From JAEULH01 sp963789785 (lineage in GTDB: Bacteria > Pseudomonadota > Alphaproteobacteria > Rhodospirillales > Defluviicoccaceae): a stretch of 64,000 nt of DNA. A program made the translations under genes and the position numbers. Within the stretch, counting starts at the first letter, position 1. Each line of letters begins with the position of its first letter. Shown here piece by piece: positions 1 to 11,319 of this stretch. The notes under the pieces were generated by a model. It saw only the letters and a program-made list of their open reading frames with translations. It was not told where the DNA came from and did not search any database. The stretch is taken from contig CAWBNC010000043.1 in NCBI GenBank assembly GCA_963789785.1, positions 180,964-244,963 on the forward strand, given 5' to 3'.

Positions 1-2008
1 CACCCCCTCGGCGACGACGCAAATGTCCAGCCGGTGAGCCACGGCGATGATGGCTTCGACGAGCGAGGCCTGGACCGGGCTGGCGGTCATGCGTCTTATC
101 AGCGACGACTCGATCTTGACCGTCGTCAGCGGGTATTTCGAGAGGGAGTTCAGCGACGACAGGCCGGTGCCGAAGTCGTCTACGGTCAGCCGCACGCCGG
201 CGGAGGCAAGCTTGCGCACCGAACCGACGATCTGCGGCAGTTCGATCATGAGCAGGCTTTCGGCGAACTCGAGATGCAGGCTTTCGGCCGGCAGGTCGTT
301 ATCGCGCAGGCCGCTCAACACGGCGTCGGCCAGGGCGTCGCCGCGAAATTCGCGGCTGCAGACGTTGACGGAGACGAAAAAGCCGTCGTTGCCCTGCCGG
401 CGCCAATCCGCGGCGGCGCGACAGGCGGTCTCGACGATCCAGGTTCCGATGGGGACGATCAGACCCGTTTCTTCGGCGACGTGAACGAAGTGCTCCGCCT
501 CGACGATACCGATCTCGGGATCGTGCCAGCGCAGCAGCGCTTCAGCCCCGAGCACCTTGCCCGTTTCCAGGTTGACGATCGGTTGATACATCACTCGAAG
601 CTCTTCGCGTTCGATGGCGAGACGCAGGCGCGCTGCGGCACGATTGCGGTTGATCGCGCGCACGTTCAGCTCCGGGGTGAAGAACCTCAAGGTGTTTCGG
701 CCGGAGGTCTTGGCCTGGTACATGGCCGAATCTGCGTTCCGCAGGAGGATTTCCGCTTCGCCGCCGTCTTCCGGAGCGATTGTGATGCCGATGCTGGCGC
801 CGACGAAGGCTTCGCGGCCATCCAGGCGAAACGGCGCCGACACCGCCTCGATGATCTTGCGCCCGACGCTCTCGGCGTCGGCGCTGGAGCGAAGATCGGG
901 CAGCACCGCCGTGAATTCATCGCCGCCGAGCCGGGCCACGGTATCCTCCTCGCGCACGCAGGTCTTGATGCGTTCGCCGAGGTTGCGCAGGAAGCGGTCG
1001 CCCATGGCGTGGCCGAAGGTGTCGTTGATCGACTTGAAGCCGTCAATGTCGATGAACAGGACGCCGACCTTGCGGAACCGCCGGCGGCTGGTGGCGATGG
1101 CGGCCGACAGCCGGTCGAGCGCGAGCGACCGGTTCGGCAAGTCGGTCACGGGGTCGAAGTTCGCCTGCTGCTGCAGCCGATCCTCGTAAATCCGCCTGAG
1201 AGTGATGTCGCTGATCGTCCAGTAGGTTGACGCAACGCCGCCCCACATGACGAGGCGGACGCGGACATCCAGCCAAATAATCGTGCCGTCCTTCTTGACT
1301 CCCCGGCATTCGAACGCCTTCGGTGCGAACAGGCCACTGGTGCGCGCGCGTCGGTAGCGCTTCAACCTGTCGCGCTCTTCTTCGGCGAAAAGGTCGTCCA
1401 GGCTTGGCAGCGCGAGAAGGTCTGCGGCCTGCGCATAGCCGAAGATGGACGCCATCGCGCGGTTGGCATAGATCGGCGCCTCGTTGCCGACAATAAGGAC
1501 GCCGTAGGCAGCGCTTTCAATCAGTTCATGAAACGGCGCGACCGCCTGCGGTGAAGGGGGACCGCTCGGCTGTGCTGCGAAGACCTCGTTGTAGACCGCG
1601 ACAAAATGGCTGATGGCGCCGTTCGCGTCCCTTACCGGGGCAATGACGGCTTCCGCATCGATAGTCGCTGCCGTCGGCCCGGCGGTTACAGACAACCCCG
1701 CGCCACTCTCCACCGGCGCGGAGCGTCGCCCACAGGTTGCCATGCGAAGCGGCGTCGGCCGCCTCGGACTTGAGGAACCGCGGGTTGCGCCCGAGCACGT
1801 CGATGCGCCCGTAGCCGGTGAGGGCGCCAAAACGGGGGTTGACGTAGACGATGCGGCCCTCGGCGTCGGTAATCATCATCGCCGCCGGGCTCTGCTCGAT
1901 CGCCCACCAAAGCGTGCGCAGCGCCCGCCGCTCCGCCGCCGTGTACGTTTCGGATTCGGTCGCCGGCGGCGCGAGCAGGGAAGAGGGCGCTTGCGGTAGA
2001 TCTGGCAT
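1..2008 (-). CDS. PAS-PAS-GGDEF-EAL cyclic-di-GMP signalling protein (partial, one frameshift)
   Basis: The reading frame runs off the left edge, so the C-terminus is missing. From the start at 2008 (MPDLPQAP) come a PAS domain (AIEQSPAAMMITDAEG), a second PAS domain (about 1170-1530), a GGDEF domain with an intact active-site motif (RLGGDEFTAVLP, about 910-950) preceded by FDPVTDLPNR, and most of an EAL domain (YQPIVNLETGKVLGAEALLRW, about 510-590). Such proteins make or degrade cyclic-di-GMP in response to a PAS-sensed signal. Both catalytic halves look competent where visible; the EAL motif reads EAL and is followed by the expected DDFGTG loop. A single-base frameshift near 1675, between the two PAS domains (after CNRRADGS), breaks the frame; the sequence on both sides fits one protein. 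No transmembrane segment is seen, so a cytoplasmic sensor is likely. Confidence 0.9.
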
Positions 2009-2131
2009 CGGGCACTCGCCTCGTTGAACCGATGACGCCTCTGCCACCTTGCGAATGCACGCTTCGCAAGACGACGACCGGCGCGTTGGCCCCATCGTCG
2101 GCAGTTATCGACCTCGTGTCAGTGATCCCGA

Positions 2132-3055
2132 TCACGTTCTCGCCGCTGGCGAAAGATTCGTTGCCGCGCCTTTCCACGAAGACAGATCCCAGCCCGTCAG
2201 TCCCTCGAGCCTTGTCACGTCGTCCCTGTAATACCCATACAAGGCATCTTTGCAATCCTTGCTGAGTGCCGGCCTTTTACCATCCAAAATGTGTTGTGAC
2301 AGCAGCGCCGAACCGAAGAACATTGCCTTGCCGATGAGGCGGAGAAGAAGTTGATCTTTCGGATACGCTCTCGTATTCGTCTCGTTCTTTCGGAAAGAGA
2401 TCTTGCCGCCCAAGCGCATGATCCTTTGGCTGATCAGATTGTAATGTCCAGCTTGGCGCCGGGCCTCCTGGCCGGGCGGCTGAAAATCCGGATCGACCTC
2501 GAGAAAGTCAAAAACCCTGCGGAAACTGCCCTGCCGGTCGGTGAGCAGATCCTCCTGCTTTATCAGCAGAAGCTTCCCGCTATCCAGAAAATGTCCGTAC
2601 CTGCTAATGTATTTGTAGTACTTCCCGAACTCCAGGATGTCGCCGGAGCGCTTGTATCGTTGCGCATAACGACCTTCGAGCAGATTTCGCATGCCGGTCT
2701 CTGCGTCCTGCAGCGGAATGTAGGATCCCGACATGTAGTAGAAGTACGCCGACAGAGCGCGGTCGACGGGATTTCTCAGGACCGCGATGAGCTTCGCGTC
2801 GGGGACCGCGCTGCGGATGCGTTCGGGAACCTCGGGGCGGCCGAGCGAGCTTGGCCGCTTGATGCCGAGGCGACGCTCCGTCCGACCCGAGAAAAGGGAG
2901 TCGATGAACGCCTCGCTGAAGTTCTGGTAATCTGGATCTTCGAAAATCGCGAGCTCGTCTTTGTAAATGAAAACGTCCGGATGCTGCGACAGGCAGTACT
3001 GCAGGTACGTGCTCGCCGATTTCTGCGCGCCCAGGATAAGGAAATTCAGTCGCAT
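2132..3055 (-). CDS. Sulfotransferase domain protein
   Basis: A 307-residue protein of the PAPS-dependent sulfotransferase family, which moves a sulfuryl group from 3'-phosphoadenylyl sulfate to a hydroxyl or amine acceptor. The N-terminal PAPS-binding loop is visible as LILGAQKSASTYL (residues 5-17) and the 3'-phosphate-binding segment as LRNPVDRALSAYF (about residues 92-104), the two diagnostic motifs. Length matches the family. There is no signal peptide, so it acts in the cytoplasm or at the inner membrane face. Surface polysaccharide or lipid decoration is the usual role for bacterial members, but the acceptor cannot be told from the sequence. It lies alone, 188 bp downstream of der, on the same strand. 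Confidence 0.88.
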   Translation of the reverse strand: MRLNFLILGAQKSASTYLQYCLSQHPDVFIYKDELAIFEDPDYQNFSEAFIDSLFSGRTERRLGIKRPSSLGRPEVPERIRSAVPDAKLIAVLRNPVDRALSAYFYYMSGSYIPLQDAETGMRNLLEGRYAQRYKRSGDILEFGKYYKYISRYGHFLDSGKLLLIKQEDLLTDRQGSFRRVFDFLEVDPDFQPPGQEARRQAGHYNLISQRIMRLGGKISFRKNETNTRAYPKDQLLLRLIGKAMFFGSALLSQHILDGKRPALSKDCKDALYGYYRDDVTRLEGLTGWDLSSWKGAATNLSPAART

Positions 3056-3243
3056 TTACGGCCTATGGTTCGGGATCTCGGGAAAAACCGTTATCTGTCC
3101 AGAGCATCCTGCGCCGGACTGGGCGCAGACGGGATGCTCGATGTTATCTAGCCGATCAACATTCTGTTTTAGGATGAGTTCTATCCGAAATCAGGTTTGA
3201 TCTAGGCGAAAGGCGCGCGCCTGTCACCTGTGCTGCTGCCGGC

Positions 3244-4701
3244 TCAGCGATCGCCGCGACCGCGGTTCGGCGCCACATATGGGTTCTTTCCGCTCCGCAG
3301 GTAAAGGCGGATCGGCAACCCGGCGAAGCCGAAAGCGTCCCGCAGACCATTGATCAGGTAGCGCTGATAGGCTTCCGGGAGCGAGCGGATCCGGCTGGCG
3401 AAAAGGACGAACGTTGGCGGCCGGGCTTTGACCTGGGTCAGGTAGCGCAGCCGGATCCGCTGGCCGTCGACAAGCGGCGGCTGATGGCGCTGCTGGATCT
3501 CCTCGAGCCAGCGATTGAGCCGCGGCGTCGGGATCCGGCGGTTCCAGCCGTCGTAGGCGGCGAGCGCCGCCGGCATAAGTCGATCGGCGCCTCGGCCGGT
3601 CAGCGCTGAGAGGCGCACCACCGGGACGCCGCGGACCTGAGGCAGCGACGTTTCCAGCCGTTCATCGATTGCGCGCAGGGCAGCGCCGGGGTCGGCGACC
3701 AGATCCCATTTGTTCGCGGCGATGATCAGCGCCCGACCTTCCTCGACAACCAGCCGGGCAATCGTCAGATCCTGTTTCTCCAGTCCGGCGGTGGCGTCGA
3801 GGGTGACTACGACCACGTGGGCGAAGCGCACCGCCCGTCTCGCATCGGCGCCCGCCAGCGCCTCCAGCCGACCGGTGACATTGGCTTTTCGCCGCAGCCC
3901 GGCGGTATCGACCAGCTCAATGGTTCTTCCGGCGTCGGTCCAGGCGACCGCGATGGCGTCGCGGGTAATCCCGGCCTCGGGTCCGGTCAGCAGGCGTTCG
4001 ACGCCGAGCAGCCGGTTGATAAGCGTCGACTTGCCGACATTGGGCCGCCCCACCACCGCAAGCCGCATCGGCCGCTGATCGTGATCCGCCGCCTCGCCGG
4101 TGCCCCCTCCGGCGCTCTCGTCGCCGTCGTCGCGTCTCCCGCCGAGGTCATTCTCGCCGCCGCGACGGCGTGTCCGTCTCCGTGGCCTCTCCGCCGGCTC
4201 CGGCATCAGCGGCGCCAGCGCCTCGAAGAGGTGGCCCAGCCCTTCGCCATGCTCGGCGGAAATCGGCGCGGGATCGCCAAGACCGAGCGCATAGGCCTCC
4301 AGCAGGCCGACTTCGCCGCTCCGGCCCTCGCACTTGTTGGCGACGAGAATCACCGGGATCGCGCCGCGGCGCAGCACGTCGGCGAAGGCTGTGTCGAGCG
4401 GCGTGATGCCGGCGCGGGCGTCGATCAGCATCAGCGCCGCGTCGGCCTCGGCCAGCGCCATCGCGGTCTGTGTCCGCATCCGCGCCTCGAGCCGGTCGCC
4501 GGGGGAGTCATCGAAGCCGGCCGTGTCGATGACCCGGAAGAGCAGGTCGCCGAGTTGGGCTTCGCCTTCGCGGCGGTCTCGGGTGACCCCCGGCAGGTCG
4601 TCGACCAAGGCCAGCCGTTTGCCGACGAGCCGGTTGAACAGCGTCGATTTGCCGACGTTTGGCCGGCCGACGATCGCGAGGGTAAAGTCCGACGACAGGA
4701 T
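3244..4701 (-). CDS. der: Ribosome-assembly GTPase Der (EngA)
   Basis: A double-GTPase needed for 50S ribosomal subunit maturation. Two P-loops are present, IVGRPNVGKSTLFNR near residue 10 and VVGRPNVGKSTLINR about 205 residues later, each followed by its switch region (GVTRDRREG, GITRDAIAV), the DTAG motif and NKxD (VANKCEG is a variant; AANKWDL is canonical). A C-terminal KH-like domain ends with GRGDR. An arginine-rich linker joins the two G domains. The start is odd: no ATG, GTG or TTG lies at the expected place. A GAGGA ribosome-binding site at 4706-4710 sits just before ATC-CTG (4701-4696), directly after the overlapping bamB stop. The only in-frame ATG is at 4791, deep inside bamB. I chose the ATC; a base error in an ATG is equally possible. 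Confidence 0.93.
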   Translation of the reverse strand: MLSSDFTLAIVGRPNVGKSTLFNRLVGKRLALVDDLPGVTRDRREGEAQLGDLLFRVIDTAGFDDSPGDRLEARMRTQTAMALAEADAALMLIDARAGITPLDTAFADVLRRGAIPVILVANKCEGRSGEVGLLEAYALGLGDPAPISAEHGEGLGHLFEALAPLMPEPAERPRRRTRRRGGENDLGGRRDDGDESAGGGTGEAADHDQRPMRLAVVGRPNVGKSTLINRLLGVERLLTGPEAGITRDAIAVAWTDAGRTIELVDTAGLRRKANVTGRLEALAGADARRAVRFAHVVVVTLDATAGLEKQDLTIARLVVEEGRALIIAANKWDLVADPGAALRAIDERLETSLPQVRGVPVVRLSALTGRGADRLMPAALAAYDGWNRRIPTPRLNRWLEEIQQRHQPPLVDGQRIRLRYLTQVKARPPTFVLFASRIRSLPEAYQRYLINGLRDAFGFAGLPIRLYLRSGKNPYVAPNRGRGDR

Positions 4702-4708
4702 GGCGTCC

Positions 4709-6055
4709 TCAGCGGTAGGCTGCGAGGGTGGCGTCCTTGAGCAGAACGAAAAGCGTGTTGTCGGCCACAATTGGCGGTACCGCCGCTCCATCGCGAAGAT
4801 GTTCGCGGCCTAGGATCGAGCCATCGTAGGGCGAGACGCTGTACATCCGGCCCGATGTGCTGGCCACAAGCAGCCGGTTACCGGCGAGCACCGGGCCAAG
4901 CCAGAGCATCGGATCCTTCTGCTTGGCCTCATGTTCGTAGTCCGGCAGCGACGTAACCCAGTAGACCCGCCCGTCGACCCGCGACATGCAGATGAGGTCG
5001 TTGTCCTTGGTCAGCTGATAGACGAAGCCGCCGGCGGTCCAGGGGTGGAACAGACCGCCGATGTCCTGCTCCCAGACGCGGCTGCCGATGCGCAGATCGA
5101 TGGCGGCGAGAACACCGCCATAGCTGATGGCGAAGACCCCGCCGCGATCGATGACCGGGCCTGCATGAATCTGGGCAACGGCGGCGAGTTCGTCGGTGCG
5201 CCGCGTCGCCGCCAGCGAGTCGCTCCAAAGAACCCGCCCGTTCTCCTGACGGAGCGCGACCAGCTCGCCGGACGAAAAGGGAGCGACGACGACGCCGGCG
5301 TCCACGGCCGGGCCGCCGCCGCCGATCAACCGCGCCGTCTCGCCAATCGCCTGATAGGTCCACAACTCGGCACCGCTCGCGGCATCGAGGGCGATCAGCC
5401 TGCTGTCGAGGGTGATGACGAAAAGCCGCCCGCCAGCCGCCGTCGGATCGGCGTGCACCGGGTTGGCGATGCTGGTCCGCCAGAGGACGGCGCCGGAGGC
5501 CGCGTCGAGGGCGATTACCTTGGCGAAGCCGGTGGCTGCGAAGACGCGCCCCTGGTCATAGGTGAGCCCGCCGGCAATGGCGTCGCGATCGCCCTGGCCG
5601 TCGGCGAGGTCGATCCGCCACGCGCGGGCGCCATCCTCGACCGCGAAGGCCGAGACGACGTGCTTGCTGTCCATGGTGTAGACGCGGCCTTCGCCGATGA
5701 CGGGGGAGGGCATGCGCGGCCGCTCATGGGAGAGGCCGGTGCCGATGTCGGCAGTCCATGCGGGCCGCGGCTGCTCGGCGAGCGCAAGGTGCTGCATCGC
5801 GTTGCCGACGGTGCCGCCGGCCGTCGGCCAGTCCGAATCAAGCTGCGGCGGCGGGAGTCGAATCTGCTCCAGATTGGCCCCGGGGTCCGGCGCGATTTCC
5901 CGCTCATGCGCCAGAACCGAGATGCGCGTTCCCTGCAACGGCTCCTTCTCGTCCGATCCGCAGGCGCTGGCCAGCGTGGAGACAACAAAGCAGGCAAGGA
6001 CGGCGGATAAGAAATGGCGGCGCCGGGGGGCGCAGCGATCGGCCATTGACGTCAT
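4709..6055 (-). CDS. bamB: Outer-membrane assembly lipoprotein BamB-like (PQQ repeat beta-propeller)
   Basis: A 448-residue PQQ-repeat beta-propeller. The N-terminus carries a signal peptide with a lipobox (VVSTLASACGSD), so the mature protein is predicted to be a lipoprotein in the periplasm. Repeated blades of the type GRVYTMDSKHVVSAFAVEDGARAWRIDL and IALDAASGAELWTYQ are visible throughout. BamB supports the BAM complex that folds outer-membrane beta-barrels. The start ATG (6055) overlaps the stop of the upstream gene in ATGA, indicating translational coupling. The order YfgM-like, BamB, Der is the conserved arrangement also known from gammaproteobacteria, which supports the assignment. The start could alternatively be the ATG three codons downstream. 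Confidence 0.9.
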   Translation of the reverse strand: MTSMADRCAPRRRHFLSAVLACFVVSTLASACGSDEKEPLQGTRISVLAHEREIAPDPGANLEQIRLPPPQLDSDWPTAGGTVGNAMQHLALAEQPRPAWTADIGTGLSHERPRMPSPVIGEGRVYTMDSKHVVSAFAVEDGARAWRIDLADGQGDRDAIAGGLTYDQGRVFAATGFAKVIALDAASGAVLWRTSIANPVHADPTAAGGRLFVITLDSRLIALDAASGAELWTYQAIGETARLIGGGGPAVDAGVVVAPFSSGELVALRQENGRVLWSDSLAATRRTDELAAVAQIHAGPVIDRGGVFAISYGGVLAAIDLRIGSRVWEQDIGGLFHPWTAGGFVYQLTKDNDLICMSRVDGRVYWVTSLPDYEHEAKQKDPMLWLGPVLAGNRLLVASTSGRMYSVSPYDGSILGREHLRDGAAVPPIVADNTLFVLLKDATLAAYR

Positions 6056-6771
6056 TTCCCGGCAGATGAAGGGTGCAAGGGATCCGGCGACGTGACGGCG
6101 TCGGGCGTCGGCCCGAGGCGGGCGATCATTTCGGAGGCGCGCGCCCGAATTCCCTGCGGTGTTTCGACATCGTCGCGCAGCTTCGTGTACAGCTCCCGCG
6201 CCCCGGTAACATCGCCGCGCTGCAGGGCGAGAGCCGCACCGAGCTCCCGCGCCGAATAGCGCCAGGGGTTCGAGTCCTCGCTCAACGGGGACAGCCGGGT
6301 CGCCAGCGTGTCGAGGTCCGCACCCGACGCGCCGGCGCCGAGGCGAGTCGCAACGGCCCGAAGGGTTGCGAGATCTCGGTAGAGGGGCTCGCTGCTTGCG
6401 CTGGCGATCCGGTCGTAAGCGACGGCGGCCTCGTCGCGGCGGCCCTGGGCGGCGAGCAGCGCCGCTTCGCGAAGGCCGGCGAGCATTGCATACCCGTCGC
6501 TCCCCTTGACCGCCAGCGCTGCGAAGGCGTCCGCGGCGGCCGCGGGGTCGGTCTGCGCCAGGGTCTCGGCGGCGATGAAGTCGGCGCTGCGGGCTTCGCG
6601 GCGGCTCGTCTCCCAGGCCCGCCATCCCTGGAACGCGGCGACGGCGAGCACGACGGCGATCGCGGCGCCGATCAGCCACGAGCCGTAGCGTTTCCACAAC
6701 GTCTCGAGCTTTTCCCGGCGCAGATCCTCCTGAATCTCCCTCAGCAGATTTTCTTGTACGGGATCGGCCAA
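6052..6771 (-). CDS. YfgM-like tetratricopeptide membrane protein
   Basis: A 239-residue protein with a short cytoplasmic N-terminus rich in charged residues (REIQEDLRREKLETLWKRYG), one transmembrane helix at about residues 31-50 (LIGAAIAVVLAVAAFQGW) and a periplasmic helical-repeat domain, the layout of YfgM, an ancillary subunit linked to the Sec translocon and periplasmic chaperones. The start is a TTG at 6771 with a GGGAGG ribosome-binding site five bases before it. This TTG directly abuts the cobC stop codon with no gap, so the ribosome-binding site lies inside the end of cobC and the two genes are coupled. Downstream it overlaps bamB by ATGA. Confidence 0.85.
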   Translation of the reverse strand: MADPVQENLLREIQEDLRREKLETLWKRYGSWLIGAAIAVVLAVAAFQGWRAWETSRREARSADFIAAETLAQTDPAAAADAFAALAVKGSDGYAMLAGLREAALLAAQGRRDEAAVAYDRIASASSEPLYRDLATLRAVATRLGAGASGADLDTLATRLSPLSEDSNPWRYSARELGAALALQRGDVTGARELYTKLRDDVETPQGIRARASEMIARLGPTPDAVTSPDPLHPSSAGK

Positions 6772-7977
6772 TCAATCCTCCCAAAGAACGAAGCGCGCAA
6801 ACCGGCCGGCGCGTCTGGACAGTGAATACCGCGGGTTGAGTGAATACGCAAACGACGCCGCTGCGCCACTGCCATCCGCGCCGCCCTGGCCGCCATGGCG
6901 CGGACCCACGTGCGCGCCACTAACCGCGGGTGAGCGCCGATACTCCTGTGCTTGACCCTGCGCAAGACCCTGCGCCCGGGCGCCCGGACCCACATTCGGT
7001 CGCCAATCGGCCAGTGCCTTGCCGAGCCGCTCGAAATCCTCCTCGTTGCCGGGAATGCCGAGACGCAGCCAGCGCGAGAAGTCGGCGAAGCGGCGGACCA
7101 GCACGCCACGCACGGCCAGGTGCTCGAACAGCGCCGCGGCGTGCTCGCTGTCGACGAGGCGGAAAAGCGGCGTCCCGCCGACAAGGCCAAGCCTGGCGCG
7201 GACGAGCAGGCCGTCGAGCCGCCCGGTCGCGGCCTTGAGGCGCACCCGCGTCGCCCTGATCCAGGCGTCGTCGCTCAACATCACGGCGCCGACGGCGGCG
7301 GCCGGCCCCGACACCGCCCATGGCCCGAGCGCGGTCCGTAGGCGCTGCGCCAGATCCTCGCCGGCCAGGGCGAAGCCGAGGCGCATGCCGGCCAGACCGA
7401 ACATTTTGCCGACCGAGCGCAGGACGACGAGGTTACCTTTCCCGACGGACCCGGCGGCGCTGACCTCCGGGACCACATCGGCGAAGGCCTCATCGACGAT
7501 GACCAGCCGGTCGCGCGCGAGAGCCGCGAGCCGCTGCGGATCGACGATCCGGCCGTCGGGATTGTTCGGGTTGACGACGATGACGATGCCGGCTTCGGCC
7601 GCCGCGTCCAGGCCGCCCGACCGTACCGCGTGGCCGGCCGCGGTCCAGGCCCGCTCGTGCTCGCAGTAGGTCGGCGAAACCACGAAGACACGCTGGAGCG
7701 GGAACAGCCGCGGCAGCCACTGGATCAGGGCCTGCGTCCCGGGGGCCGGAACAACGCGATCCGGTTCGTCGATGCCGTAACAACGCGCCGCCAACTCCCT
7801 CAGCCACGCATCGAGGCCGGCGTCGGGGAGACGGTGCCAGTATTCTCTGGCGAGTTCGGGCAACGGATAAGGCTTGGCGTTGATGCCGGTCGAGAGGTCG
7901 AGCCAGCGGTCGCGGGCGATGCCATAGCGTTCGCACGCGGCATCAAGCATGCCGCCGTGGAGCATCCACTCAGCCAT
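6772..7977 (-). CDS. cobC: Threonine-phosphate decarboxylase-type aminotransferase of cobalamin synthesis
   Basis: A fold-type I PLP enzyme, 401 residues. It opens with MLHGGMLDAACERYG and DLSTGINAKPYPLP, the characteristic start of CobC/CobD threonine-phosphate decarboxylases, which supply (R)-1-amino-2-propanol phosphate for cobalamin. NPNNPDGRI matches the substrate-binding loop, IVDEAFADV supplies the conserved aspartate, and SVGKMFGLAGMRLGFAL contains the PLP lysine. The catalytic core ends near LADWRPNVG; about 70 further residues rich in Gly, Gln, Arg and Ala follow that I cannot match to the family. The stop abuts the start of the yfgM-like gene. No other cobalamin gene is in the window, so it may act with genes elsewhere. 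Confidence 0.85.
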   Translation of the reverse strand: MAEWMLHGGMLDAACERYGIARDRWLDLSTGINAKPYPLPELAREYWHRLPDAGLDAWLRELAARCYGIDEPDRVVPAPGTQALIQWLPRLFPLQRVFVVSPTYCEHERAWTAAGHAVRSGGLDAAAEAGIVIVVNPNNPDGRIVDPQRLAALARDRLVIVDEAFADVVPEVSAAGSVGKGNLVVLRSVGKMFGLAGMRLGFALAGEDLAQRLRTALGPWAVSGPAAAVGAVMLSDDAWIRATRVRLKAATGRLDGLLVRARLGLVGGTPLFRLVDSEHAAALFEHLAVRGVLVRRFADFSRWLRLGIPGNEEDFERLGKALADWRPNVGPGARAQGLAQGQAQEYRRSPAVSGAHVGPRHGGQGGADGSGAAASFAYSLNPRYSLSRRAGRFARFVLWED

Positions 7978-8089
7978 GATCTGCGTTCACTACAATCCTC
8001 ACCCTGTTGCCAGTCCGTAGCTCAAGAGCCAACACACGTCCAGCGCGATGAAGCCGCTCCACGCTCTCCCCCGGCGCGGCTTGTGCAGA

Positions 8090-8230
8090 TCAGCTAACGA
8101 AATAGAGAAGGATCGCGACGGCCAGCAGGAGCCCGGGCACCCAGATGACTGGCGCCAGTCCGGTCCTTGCCGCGTCGGGTTTCGCCGCGTCCTGCCTCGT
8201 TTCGATCATTCGTTCGCCGAACAGGCGCAT
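8090..8230 (-). CDS. Small single-pass membrane protein (46 aa)
   Basis: A short gene of 46 codons starting MRLFGERMIETRQD and ending in a hydrophobic helix (LAPVIWVPGLLLAVAILLYFVS) that reaches the C-terminus. The start is supported by a strong GGAGG ribosome-binding site six bases upstream of the ATG at 8230. The frame stays open further upstream to 8353 but that extension has no ribosome-binding site and biased composition. It is a predicted tail-anchored inner-membrane peptide of unknown function, lying between cobC and the divergent ftsH. No family recognised. Confidence 0.5.
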   Translation of the reverse strand: MRLFGERMIETRQDAAKPDAARTGLAPVIWVPGLLLAVAILLYFVS

Positions 8231-8641
8231 TGGAGTCCTCCACTGTTGCTGTCGACGAAGAACCGGGTTTGCAGATGCGCCGCCCCGCGGCGGCGACCTG
8301 CCCTCGTCGAAGCCCGGTACTGGAAGGCGAGTACTTTCGGCATTTGACGTCATTCATCTATCCTTGTGAAGCCGCTCACGCGGGGGTTGCCGGCGCTGCA
8401 ATGGCCTTTCAGTCTTACGGCTCCGGAAACCGCCACGCGTAGCGATTGCACAGCATGGTCAACGGGCCCATTTGCAACGCATCGTGCAAGCAGCGATGCT
8501 CGTGAAGAAGCGGGCTCGGTGACGGCTAGTAGGACGCGACTGCGGCAGGTCCGGACAGCTCGGCGGGACAGGTGGTACAATTGTCATGGCGCCCGCGACG
8601 ATTTGCGGGACCGGGACGGTGACGGTGAGGAACGAGAGACG

Positions 8642-10573
<1,932 letters not shown>

Positions 10574-10720
10574 CGGCTTCCGGGTCTCGGCGACCCCCCC
10601 CCCGACGCCCCGAGGAACGGCGGGCGCACTCTTGGTTGTGTCCGGCGGAACACATTCGTTGTTGCCGTGGACCGTGAGGGTTAAGATCCTCCTTTCAATC
10701 GCCGGGAGGAGGGAACCCCA

Positions 10721-11146
10721 ATGGCAAAACAACCGAACAACCCATTCATGCCCATGGATTTCTCAAAGATGATGGCGGGCGTGCAGATGCCGGGCATCGA
10801 CATGAATGCAATGATGACCGGTTACAGCCGCAACATCGAGGCACTGACGGAAGCCAATCGGCGCGCCTACGAAGGCATGCAGGCCGTGATGACCCGGCAG
10901 ACCGAGATCTTCAAGCAGACGATGGAAGAGGCGGCCGCCATGTCGCGTGAGATGGCGACGCAGAAGAAGCCGGAAGAAATGATGGCGAAGCAGACCGAGC
11001 TGGCCAAGGCCGCGTTCGAACGGGCGCTGACAAACATGAAAGAGCTGGCCGAGATGGTGACGAAGGCCAATCGCGAGGCCACCGATGTCATCAACAAACG
11101 CATCGCCGACAGCCTTGCCGACGTTCGTAACCTGTACATGAAGTGA
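10721..11146 (+). CDS. Phasin family protein
   Basis: A 141-residue, almost wholly helical and methionine-rich protein. The core NIEALTEANRRAYEGMQAVMTRQTEIFKQTMEEA and the following Lys/Glu/Ala-rich helix match the phasin family, small amphipathic proteins that coat polyhydroxyalkanoate granules and control their size. There is no signal peptide. A very strong ribosome-binding site (GGGAGGAGGG) precedes the ATG at 10721, in keeping with an abundant protein. No PHA synthase or depolymerase is nearby. The family also includes members not bound to granules, so the granule role is inference. Confidence 0.85.
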   Translation: MAKQPNNPFMPMDFSKMMAGVQMPGIDMNAMMTGYSRNIEALTEANRRAYEGMQAVMTRQTEIFKQTMEEAAAMSREMATQKKPEEMMAKQTELAKAAFERALTNMKELAEMVTKANREATDVINKRIADSLADVRNLYMK

Positions 11147-11319
11147 CGCGCGGCCGTTCCGCTCGCGCCCATCTCGATAATCGGGCGCTGTCCCGAGTCG
11201 CCGGTCTCAGCGCCGGATCCCGTTCGGAGCGCGGGTCGTCGCGGCGCCGATACGCGGCGTCAGGGTTTCAGGGCGGGACAACAGGGCCTTCGGGTTCAGT
11301 CAGCGGGGGGGGCGGTTGC

